From: JALYGJ01 sp036558545
GTDB lineage: Bacteria > Chloroflexota > Limnocylindria > Limnocylindrales > CSP1-4
Assembly (NCBI GenBank): GCA_036558545.1
Contig: DATBFJ010000100.1
Coordinates: forward strand, 1 to 9,111
Direction: 5' to 3'
Length of the DNA stretch: 9,111 nucleotides
The notes under the pieces are model-generated. The model worked only from the letters and a program-made list of their open reading frames with translations, did no database searches and was not told the DNA's origin. The position numbers and the translations under genes are program-made. Positions 1-6,700 of this stretch are shown here, piece after piece (position 1 is the stretch's first letter; every line of letters begins with the position of its first letter).

Positions 1-237
1 CACGTACGGACCGGCCCAGAAGGCGCCGTCGATCGCCTCGGCGTAGTAGTAGAACCAGCGATTGCTGGTTGGATTGGAGCGCGACTCCGTCTCGCCTGGA
101 TCAAGTGCAATCCACCCGAGTACGTCCCACGGCTCGCCACAATCGTTATTGCAGTCCCAGTCGACTCGCATGTAAGCGACCCACAACTTCTTGCCATAGG
201 AGTTGTGGAAGTTGATCGAGGATCGGCCGCTGCCCAT
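1..237 (-). CDS. DUF1036-like protein, 3' end cut by window edge
   Basis: The reading frame runs from an ATG at 237-235 to the left edge without a stop and gives 79 residues. It shows the DUF1036 layout: an N-terminal strand INFHNSYGKKLWVAY, then W37..GW42 and a turn with DPGE (46-49), then an aromatic block RWFYYYAEAIDG and W.GPYV at the edge. DUF1036 proteins are small beta-rich domains of unknown biochemical role, so no reaction can be assigned. There is no signal peptide at this start; the few Cys (29, 33) sit in a DCNNDCG loop specific to this copy. The start is well supported: a strong ribosome site, GGAAGGGAG, lies at 253-245, 7 nt before the ATG and inside the end of the 66-residue gene upstream, whose stop is 2 nt away. 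The two are therefore probably translationally coupled. The family call rests on remembered motif pattern, not on a search. Confidence 0.72.
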   Translation of the reverse strand, partial: MGSGRSSINFHNSYGKKLWVAYMRVDWDCNNDCGEPWDVLGWIALDPGETESRSNPTSNRWFYYYAEAIDGAFWAGPYV

Positions 238-239
238 GG

Positions 240-440
240 CTAGGCTCCCTTCCGCGCGTCGCGCGCGATCCTGACCGCTAGCGACTCTCGCGGAACCTCG
301 GCCTGTTTGGCCTTCCTCGGAAACCTATGTTCGCCCGCTTCGACCGATTGTCTGTCCTTGCGGTCGACGAAGCCTGGGCGGTGCTCCTCGAGTGGTGGCG
401 ATCCCGGCCCAAAGGCCGTGTTGCGCTCGTTTTCGGACAT
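240..440 (-). CDS. Small charged protein of unknown function (66 aa)
   Basis: I do not recognise this protein. It is 66 residues, very rich in Arg, Lys, Glu and Pro, with no membrane segment or Cys, and looks partly disordered (GPGSPPLEEHRPG near residues 12-24) with a basic, possibly helical C-terminus (ESLAVRIARDARKGA). Evidence that it is real is contextual: the ATG at 440 has a GAGGGG ribosome site 9 nt upstream (455-450), the stop TAG is 2 nt from the ATG of the DUF1036-like gene, and its tail contains that gene's ribosome site. Codon use is GC-rich as in the neighbours. Competing plus-strand frames over the same bases have no such start signals. It could be a partner or leader for the DUF1036-like protein. 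A chance ORF remains possible. Confidence 0.55.
   Translation of the reverse strand: MSENERNTAFGPGSPPLEEHRPGFVDRKDRQSVEAGEHRFPRKAKQAEVPRESLAVRIARDARKGA
245..253 (-). promoter_or_regulatory. Ribosome binding site deciding the DUF1036-like start
   Basis: GGAAGGGAG reads on the minus strand 7 nt before the ATG at 237. It overlaps the last codons of the upstream 66-residue gene. It is one of the best Shine-Dalgarno matches in the window and fixes the start of the edge-truncated gene. Confidence 0.7.
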
Positions 441-457
441 ACGGCTGTGCCCCTCAA

Positions 458-499
458 CGAGTCCCGGGCGGCAAGCTTGTCACCGCGCTGCGGGACTCG
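458..499. repeat. 9-bp perfect inverted repeat in intergenic gap
   Basis: CGAGTCCCG at 458-466 and CGGGACTCG at 491-499 are exact reverse complements separated by 24 nt. The loop contains an 8-bp palindrome, CAAGCTTG (472-479). It lies in the 136-nt gap between the 72-residue membrane gene and the 66-residue gene, ending 3 nt before the latter's ribosome site when read on the minus strand. There is no T-run after either arm, so it is not a classic terminator. An operator or a 5' UTR hairpin influencing translation of the 66-residue gene is possible. Confidence 0.5.
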
Positions 500-576
500 A
501 CGATGCTAGGTCGCGGAATCGCGCAGCACCATCCACAGGACGGGGTAATTGCGCCAGGGACCTTTTCCGGAGCGAC

Positions 577-795
577 CTACCCTCCGGCCACGGATCGAAG
601 AGATCGCGCAAGACTGAGGGCGCCGATGAGCACGATCAGCCCGAAGAACAGCAGTCCAGCGATCGCCGAGTCGAGGCCCATCCCGACCGCCACACCCACG
701 ATCAACATCGCCACGATCGGGCCAATGAACAGCTCGATCTTGTCGCCGATCAGGAAGTCGTACCAGAAGGCGAAAAAGCGCCGGACGTAGCTCAC
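577..795 (-). CDS. Small two-helix membrane protein (72 aa), partner of the upstream membrane protein
   Basis: The protein begins with a short aromatic amphipathic stretch, MSYVRRFFAFWYDFLIGDK, then has two hydrophobic segments (about residues 22-40 and 45-62) and ends with a short basic tail. The FWYDFLxGD signature near the N-terminus recalls small actinobacterial and Chloroflexota membrane proteins that I remember only as unnamed. Translation starts at GTG 795, which overlaps the TGA of the upstream COG4280-like gene (GTGA, 4 nt), with GGAG at 807-804 placed 8 nt ahead. The overlap strongly suggests co-translation and equal dosage, so a subunit or assembly factor of the same membrane complex is the most likely role. 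This is inference from context; no catalytic residues are seen. Confidence 0.78.
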   Translation of the reverse strand: MSYVRRFFAFWYDFLIGDKIELFIGPIVAMLIVGVAVGMGLDSAIAGLLFFGLIVLIGALSLARSLRSVAGG

Positions 796-1571
796 GGCTG
801 TGGCTCCGACGCGGCTATCGGGGAGCGCCGGGCGAGCATCGCGATCTGCCGGCCGATCAACCGGCTGGCGATGATGCTCAACACGAGGTAGCCGGCGAAG
901 ATGGCCAGGATTGCCACATCCTCACCGGGCCATTCGATGCCCATGCCCTCACCCGCCCAGAACGTCCCGAACGTGACGAGCATCAGCCCGACGACGAACT
1001 TGAGCGTGTTTTCCGGCACGGCCGTCAGCGGTTGTCGGACAAACGCCGCAACGACCAGCACGGCGGCCGCGGCGATCGCTGCGCCCGCCGCGGCCGCCCC
1101 CAGCGACCCCGCCGACGCGCCGAACGTGACGACGATGAAGGCAACCTCGAGTCCTTCGAGGAAGACGCCCTTGAAAGCCACGGCAAAGCTGACGCCATCA
1201 AATTTGTCAGCGGCGACCGGCGCATCAGCTTCGAGCGCGGCGACGTTCTGGACGTACAGCTCCGCCTCGTCGTGCTTGGCCTTGGCGCCACCCGCGCGCA
1301 GGATCGCTTTTGTCAACCACTGGAGCCCGTAGATCAGCAACAAGCCGCCGATCAGGATGCGCAGCGACTCGATCGGGATCACGGCGATGATCGCGGCGCC
1401 AAAGATGACCACTATCGCGAAAAGCGTGAGCAGCGCCGCTGCTACTCCAAAGAGCGTCGAGCGCCATTGCCGGGTGACACCCACAGCGAGCACGATCGTC
1501 ACGGCCTCGACCATCTCAACGGCAGACGCAAGCCCCGCGGAAATGGCTGTAACGAGGATCGTCGAATCCAT
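792..1571 (-). CDS. COG4280-like multi-pass membrane protein, possible cation transporter
   Basis: This is a 259-residue, roughly six- to seven-helix membrane protein. It has an internal duplication: VEMVEAVTIVLAVG near residues 18-31 and FLEGLEVAFIVVTFG near 137-151 each carry an ExxE pair (E19/E22 and E139/E142) on a membrane helix. A charged loop (about 93-127) separates the halves. Two-repeat proteins with acidic helix motifs include the FTR1 iron permeases (REGLE) and the UPF0016/GDT1 cation exchangers (ExGDK); this sequence lacks the exact motif of both and fits best the uncharacterised COG4280 group. Metal or proton-coupled transport is therefore inferred only. The ATG at 1571 is chosen because the first helix starts right after it; a GTG at 1634 would begin inside the tandem repeats and add 21 polar residues. 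No clear ribosome site precedes 1571, so the message could be leaderless. It overlaps the 72-residue gene downstream. Confidence 0.75.
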   Translation of the reverse strand: MDSTILVTAISAGLASAVEMVEAVTIVLAVGVTRQWRSTLFGVAAALLTLFAIVVIFGAAIIAVIPIESLRILIGGLLLIYGLQWLTKAILRAGGAKAKHDEAELYVQNVAALEADAPVAADKFDGVSFAVAFKGVFLEGLEVAFIVVTFGASAGSLGAAAAGAAIAAAAVLVVAAFVRQPLTAVPENTLKFVVGLMLVTFGTFWAGEGMGIEWPGEDVAILAIFAGYLVLSIIASRLIGRQIAMLARRSPIAASEPQP

Positions 1572-1606
1572 CCGACCGATGCTAGACGGTCGCCCCTGGG
1601 AGGCGT

Positions 1607-1712
1607 AGTCACGCAGGCTGACTGCGCCAGTCACGCAGGCTGACTGCGCCAGTCACGCAGGCTGACTGCGCCAGTCGCGCAGGCTGACTGCGCCAGTCGC
1701 GCAGGCTGACTG
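1607..1712. repeat. 22-bp palindrome-bearing tandem repeat, about 4.8 copies
   Basis: Units start at 1607, 1629, 1651, 1673 and 1695, and the last is incomplete. Units 1-3 are identical. Units 4-5 differ from them at the fifth base (A to G), so there are two subtypes. Across unit junctions the array forms the hairpin TGACTG-CGC-CAGTCA (1619-1633 and 1641-1655 perfect; the next two junctions have one end mismatch). A second dyad, AGTCA...TGACT, lies within units 1-3. The array fills the spacer between the divergent membrane gene (start 1571) and P450 gene (start 1788). A 22-bp period is close to two helical turns, so the palindromes face nearly the same side of DNA, which would suit cooperative binding of a dimeric regulator. 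A neutral minisatellite is the alternative. Confidence 0.95.
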
Positions 1713-1737
1713 GACCCACAAGGACAGCCATCCGGAG

Positions 1738-1769
1738 GCGCCTGCGCACCTGGGCACCTGCGCGCCTGC
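1738..1769. repeat. 8-bp tandem repeat, 4 copies
   Basis: Four consecutive octamers, GCGCCTGC, GCACCTGG, GCACCTGC and GCGCCTGC, start at 1738, 1746, 1754 and 1762. They end 18 nt before the P450 start codon and would lie in its leader or core promoter. The shared core CCTGCG also appears, inverted, in each 22-bp unit nearby. Function is unknown; an unstable simple repeat or a regulator site array are both possible. Confidence 0.85.
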
Positions 1770-1787
1770 GCGTCGGGGCGTAAGTTG

Positions 1788-3149
1788 ATGCCGATGACCG
1801 CCGCAGCAATTCCCAAGCCACGGCCGCTGGTCGGCCACTTCCCGGCCTATGGCAAGGATCCGCTCGGCTTCATGCTCAACGCAGCGGAAGTCGGCGGTGT
1901 GGTGCCCATCCGAATGGGCCCCTTCCCCGCCGTCGTCGTCACGGATCCAGCCGCCATCGAGCAGGTCCTCGTGACGAACAACAAGGACTTTCGCAAGTCG
2001 CTTGCGACACGGCGCGTCAACGTCGTCACAGGCAACGGCATCCTCGTCAGCGATGGCGAGACCTGGCGTGAGCACCGCCGAGCGGTCCAGCCGGCATTTC
2101 ACTCCGATCGAATCCGCGCGTGGGCAGACGCGATGGTCGACGAAACGGCAAAGACGGTGGCCGCGTGGCGAGACGGCCAGACGCTCGACATGCACAGGGA
2201 GATGTACGAGCTGACTCTGCGCATCGTCGTCAAGACACTTCTTGCCAGCGACATCGGAAGCCACGAGATTGAGACAGTCGGCCGATCGCTGGCCGAAGGC
2301 AGCCACTACTTCGACTCGCGCTACAACGGCCTGAGCTTTTTCATCCCCGACTTCCTGCCGACGCCTGCGAACGTGCGCATGCGCCGTGCGGTGAAGCGGG
2401 TGGACAAGATCGTCTACAGGCTGATCGAGCAACGTCGTGAGCAACCCGACGGTGGGGACGTGATCTCGACGCTGCTCGCGGCACGCAGCGATGTGGGAGA
2501 GCGGCTGACGAACAGGGAGATCCGCGACGAGGTCATGACCGTCTTCCTCGCCGGCCACGAGACAACGGCCCTCGCCCTGACCTGGGCGCTCTATCTGCTC
2601 GCGACGAACCCTGCGAAGCAGACTGCTCTACGCCAGGAGCTGGCGTCCGTGCTGGAAGTCGGTGCCTTGCCAACCCTCGCTGACATTCCCCGCTTGCCGT
2701 ATACCGAGGCCGTGGTCAACGAGACGCTCCGGCTCTATCCGCCGGCGTACGCGGTCAGCCGCGAAGTCGTTCGCCCGACGGAGATCGGTGGCCGCCACCT
2801 GGGCAAGCGCAGCCTCGCGCTGGTCAGCATCTATGCGGCCCATCGGAACCCCGAACGCTTCCCGTCGCCGCACAGCTTTGAGCCGGAGCGCTGGCTCGAC
2901 GGCCTGGCGCGGCGTCTGCCCAAGGGCGCGTTCGTGCCGTTCGCGGAAGGTCCACGCAAGTGCATCGGAGCTTCGTTCGCGATGCAGGAGGCAGTCCTGG
3001 CGCTGGCGACCATAACTTCGCGCGTTCAACTGGCACCGACTTCCAGCACGGAGCCCAAGCTCATCACCGCGGTAACCCTGCGTCCTGCGGAAGCCGTAAC
3101 GCTGAAGGTCACGGGCGCGGACACCATGGGCAAAGTTGCGTCACACTGA
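1788..3149 (+). CDS. Cytochrome P450 monooxygenase
   Basis: This is a complete 453-residue P450, a haem-thiolate monooxygenase that uses electrons from a partner to insert one oxygen atom into an organic substrate. Visible motifs in order are the I-helix oxygen-activation site AGHETT (255-260), the K-helix ExxR (E312-R315, in NETLRLYPP), the meander FEPERW (364-369), and the haem loop PFAEGPRKCIG with the iron ligand C392. Length is normal for a bacterial enzyme. There is no N-terminal membrane anchor, so it should be cytosolic. The GPRKCIG loop and ETTALALTW helix resemble the CYP102/CYP110/CYP4-like branch rather than the CYP105-type, suggesting hydrophobic substrates such as fatty acids or terpenoids; this is weak inference. 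ATG 1788 and ATG 1794 are both possible starts, and a TTG lies at 1785. No ferredoxin or reductase is in the window. Confidence 0.96.
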   Translation: MPMTAAAIPKPRPLVGHFPAYGKDPLGFMLNAAEVGGVVPIRMGPFPAVVVTDPAAIEQVLVTNNKDFRKSLATRRVNVVTGNGILVSDGETWREHRRAVQPAFHSDRIRAWADAMVDETAKTVAAWRDGQTLDMHREMYELTLRIVVKTLLASDIGSHEIETVGRSLAEGSHYFDSRYNGLSFFIPDFLPTPANVRMRRAVKRVDKIVYRLIEQRREQPDGGDVISTLLAARSDVGERLTNREIRDEVMTVFLAGHETTALALTWALYLLATNPAKQTALRQELASVLEVGALPTLADIPRLPYTEAVVNETLRLYPPAYAVSREVVRPTEIGGRHLGKRSLALVSIYAAHRNPERFPSPHSFEPERWLDGLARRLPKGAFVPFAEGPRKCIGASFAMQEAVLALATITSRVQLAPTSSTEPKLITAVTLRPAEAVTLKVTGADTMGKVASH

Positions 3150-3195
3150 CATCAGCAGTGCACGCGAAGATGCACTTGCACCCCGAGGTTCTGTT

Positions 3196-3453
3196 TTGAC
3201 CAAATTCTCAAGGGCCGAGCGTCAACGGCGCGCCGACCAAAACGTCGCGGTCGCGCGGATTCAGGACGCCTGGATCGCAAGCGTGCCACCAGCGCGGGCG
3301 AAAGAGTTCGAGGCTTCCGTCAAGGCAGTTCGTGAGCGCGGCCCACTGCCGCCTCCGCCGGACATGGCGCCCGGCACCGCGCCAAATCCACCTCGGCCGG
3401 GCCACGAGCCCAAGCCCAAGAAGGATCCTTCCAGCGCCAGGCGCAGGTACTGA
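3196..3453 (+). CDS. Small charged, Pro-rich protein of unknown function (85 aa)
   Basis: I do not recognise this protein. From TTG 3196 it has a basic, probably helical N-terminal half (RAERQRRADQNVAVARIQDAW, then ARAKEFEASVKAVRERG) and a Pro-rich, likely disordered tail with PLPPPPD and basic residues. The TTG is chosen because GAGG (3185-3188) lies 7 nt ahead; a TTG at 3136 in the same frame has no ribosome site and would overlap the P450 end. It lies 46 nt after the P450 stop and 7 nt before the KOW-like gene, so all three may share a transcript, with the two small genes the tighter pair. Both small proteins are very basic, which would fit nucleic acid or ribosome association, but nothing proves it. 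Confidence 0.6.
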   Translation: MTKFSRAERQRRADQNVAVARIQDAWIASVPPARAKEFEASVKAVRERGPLPPPPDMAPGTAPNPPRPGHEPKPKKDPSSARRRY

Positions 3454-3460
3454 GCCGGCG

Positions 3461-3766
3461 ATGACGAAGCGCAAGCGTTACAGCCCATTTGAGCAAACGA
3501 ATCGTCGACGCGGCCAGCCTCCTGCCGCGGAGGCCCCTATCGAGAGGCCGAACCTCGCCACGATCAATCTCGACGCGGCCGCCGGCAAGAAAGGCTTTGG
3601 CCTGGGCGATGTCGTGCGCATCCAGGGCACCGGCATGTACGCCGGGGAGACGGCAACGATCGAGCGGCTCACCTCTGGTGCGATCCCGTCAGCAGTGGTC
3701 CGAACGGAGAGCGGCAACACGCGCCACGTCCGCACGATCGATATGGTGCCCGTGCCCAAGTCCTAG
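3461..3766 (+). CDS. Small KOW/SH3-like domain protein (101 aa)
   Basis: The first 45 residues are basic and low-complexity (MTKRKRYSPFEQTNRRRGQP). Residues about 46-98 look like a small SH3-type beta-barrel with a KOW-like signature: GLGDVVRIQGTGMYAGETATI, followed by strands around AVVRTESGNTRHV and a closing IDMVPV. KOW domains occur in ribosomal proteins and the elongation factor NusG and bind RNA or protein, so a role near RNA is plausible. The ATG at 3461 is preferred over an upstream in-frame start at 3332, which would overlap most of the preceding gene. The stop TAG lies 4 nt from the convergent lipoprotein stop. No close family name is recognised. Confidence 0.72.
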   Translation: MTKRKRYSPFEQTNRRRGQPPAAEAPIERPNLATINLDAAAGKKGFGLGDVVRIQGTGMYAGETATIERLTSGAIPSAVVRTESGNTRHVRTIDMVPVPKS

Positions 3767-3770
3767 AGCC

Positions 3771-6700
3771 CTAAGGGGCGTTCACGACCTCGGCCATCAC
3801 ACTCGTTGTCCCGTCGTCGGGGTAGTTGCCCGCTAACCAGAACTTGGCAATCTTGCCGTTGGCAATGACGAGTGGCGTGTTGTCGAAGAACCCGAGGCTG
3901 TCGCTGCCACTCGCCGTCGTGAGTGTGGACGCGGTCAGGAGCACGGTCGGCGCCGATCCGTCGGTTGCGTAGCGAACTAGTTGGTCCTGGCCGTCCGCGG
4001 CAGGTGACGTGCCGTACACGGCGTTTTCGTCCGCGCCAATCAGATAGCCATCGATCGGGATCACCTTGTCAGGCGTGGCCGAGCTCGTTATGAAGTCGGC
4101 CTCCTCCAGCATGTCGACCGGACCTTCCGGCTGGATCCACACGCCCTCACCGGCCGGGAATATCTGGAGCGTCGGGTATGGCACGGGCAGCTGCTCGAAG
4201 GCAGTGGCACCCTGGGTCAGCCGGTAATAGTCGTAGCCGTAGACATCCTGGCCGTATGCAACGGTGGTCGGACTGCTGCTGAGGTAACCGTTCACGTACG
4301 GCAACGGCACGCTTCTGTCGATCGCGTTCGTCTGTGGATTGATGTGATGCAGCGTGCCACCGTTGCCGTTGCCGTCGGCGGTCGTTCGGTCCACCCACCA
4401 AACGCCGTCCTGAACCGGCACTGCTGCCGGGCCGCCAACATCGCAGCCGACCGGGATCTTCGCCTGCGAGCTCAGGGTCTGCGGGTCAAATCGTTCCAGA
4501 AGGCAGTTGCCGTTGCCCGTCGGATCGCCTTCCGCGAGCCACAGTGAGCCGTCGAGGATGAACAGGCTGCCCGTGCCAGATGGCTTCACGGTTATGGGAG
4601 GTTGAGCACCCGATGGGTCGACCGAGACGAGCGAGGGCACGTAATCCACGTTGTCCGAAAGCGACGCGTAGACACGTCCATCCGGTCCGACCGTGGCGCC
4701 GTTGATCAGCGAAATGCCGGACGCGACCTTGAAGACGCCCCCGGGGGGGCCCGACGAGACGCTCGGAGCCGGCGCTGGCGAGGTTTCGGCGGCCGGCGTC
4801 TCGAGCACCGCTGGCCCTTCGGTGAAGAACTGCTCGAGGATCGCGTAGAACGCGGCGAAGGAGTCATCGCCCGTCAGGAGCACGTCGAAGATGCATTTTG
4901 TGTATGCGTTCTGGTCTGCCTGGACGGCGGCGCACTGTGCCGATGCATCGGCGAACGCGTCAGCGCCCTGCAGCAATTGCAGTGCGTTCAGATCGATATC
5001 CAGCGTTGCGTCAGCGGATGGGAAGTCCGCCTTGTAAAACGTTGCGGTCGTCTCACCCGGCTGGTAGTCGAACAGCGTCGTCTGATCGGTGACCAGCCAT
5101 CCGGGACCAAGTTGCTTGTAGCGCTGGTCGTGGCGGACCGTGGTGTCGTACGAGCGCGTAAGGATCGTGCCATCCGGTAACGCCGGCAGCTCGGACGTTG
5201 GGTCGATATGCGCGAGCAAGCCGACTGCCTGGCTCGCGAAAGTCCTCGATGGCACGACCTGCAGATCGAGTGCCCCGGTGAATTCGCCACCATGGAAGAG
5301 CGCCGTGGCGATGGTGCCGTCTGGATACGCGACCTCAACGCCCTGGTCCATGGCTGTCAGCGCAGCGCCGTCGCCGAGGTCCATCGTGCCGAGCGTGGTG
5401 GCGTCGACAGGACTGCCGTCGAGCATCAGCGAATAGGTGTTCGAGTCCTGGGTCGTGTACATGCCCACGCGGTGACCGGCGACTTTCCATGCCAGCGCCG
5501 TATTGATCGAGACGTCAGCGATGTCTCCCTTGAACGGCACCTGACGCGCTTGCATCTCCATCGAATCGTCCGGGGAACGCAACAGGGTGTACTCGCCGGC
5601 CCCCTGGAACTCGTAATACTGTCCGTCGACTGCCTCGAGATGCGGGTCACCGACACTCCCCGCACACCCATTCGCGCACGGATCCGAACCGCCCCGCGGA
5701 TGAGGTTGCCCGCCGTTGCCCGCTGGCGGCGTTGGTTTGCAGTAGTCGTCCAGGGCCAAGCCCTTGATCGTGCCGCTCGTGCCGTCGAGTGCGCCCGTCA
5801 GCCCAAGAAAAACGATCCCGTCACTTGGTTGCAGATACGGTCCGTTGTAGTACAGGCCGGCGGGGCAGTTGCAGGCGTTCGCGGTGGTGTTTGTACACAG
5901 GTCAACCGTCTCGATTGCTGGTGTGTCTACTCCGTCGGTGTACATCCGTGCGTGGCCACCGAACGAGAGCTCGGTTATGTCGGCAGTTGACTGCAAGGTG
6001 AAATCTGCGTTCGTGACCGGAGCCGCCTCGACCTTATAGCTGTCGCCATTCGCCACCGCCTGAAATCCAACGGGCGCGTGAGCGTCCGTGATCCATGGAC
6101 CCTGCGCGTTCCATGCCTCGGGCAATGCCTGCGTCCGTGACATTCCTGACGCCCACGTGTCCAGAAACTGGTCGTTAGTGCCGTTGGCTGCCTGGAACGC
6201 AGCCACGTCTGAGTCGGTTTGCAGCATCGCGTCAAATACGGTCCAGGGGTTGATGCCCTCCTCCGCGAGATGCTGATAAAAGCCCTGCGCGTCGTAGGTC
6301 CGTTTCCATAGCGGCCATGAGGGGTGATAGAGATACACGGACCACCAAATATCACCGTCCTCGTCTGGACCTGCGACGTCTTCGCCGGCCCATTGCGCTT
6401 GACCTTCGATGATCCAGCTGAAGCGCGGTCCCTTTGCGTTGTAGAAGGTCAAGTGACCCGATGCGAATTCGAGTTCCAGTTGGAAGCAGTGGAACGCCTC
6501 ATGTGCCATCGCCTGTCGTTCGAGCGGCAAGTCGCCGACCCTGTCGACCAGCGCCGGATTGACGAAGATGTCGCAGCCGGTCATCAGGGTGCCGCCGGGT
6601 GACAGCTCAGGTGTCGTGTAGGCGAAGTAGTCCTTCGATACTTTCTGGGTCCTGTTGACGGTGATCTTTACCGGCAAGTGAAGGCCACGGCCGAGCTTCG

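Noticed and set aside
486..510. tRNA-like 3' end
   Set aside because: The stretch CGGGACTCGA recalls a reversed tRNA T-arm, but the stem does not pair correctly around the loop and no acceptor, anticodon or D arm is found.
504..528. Rho-independent terminator after the 72-residue gene
   Set aside because: TGCT...CGCG-GAAT-CGCG...AGCA can fold with a bulge, but there is no T-run on either strand.
307..891. Plus-strand frames over 307-891
   Set aside because: They cover the minus-strand 66- and 72-residue genes and the gap, lack ribosome sites, and read as low-complexity Arg/Ser/Asp shadows.
792..1571. True GDT1/UPF0016 or FTR1 protein
   Set aside because: The ExGDK motif of GDT1 and the REGLE motif of FTR1 are both absent; only a related two-repeat ExxE layout is seen.
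1032..1643. 203-residue plus-strand frame
   Set aside because: It is antisense to the COG4280-like gene, with a charge-rich composition typical of shadow frames.
1607..1712. CRISPR array
   Set aside because: The units abut with no spacers between them; it is a simple tandem repeat.
1653..2558. 301-residue minus-strand frame over the P450 start
   Set aside because: It is antisense to a clear P450 and begins in a high-GC shadow frame, ending in the tandem repeats; no domain is seen.
5208..5990. 260-residue plus-strand frame inside the lipoprotein
   Set aside because: It is antisense to the vWD region; the minus frame has a recognisable domain and this one has none.
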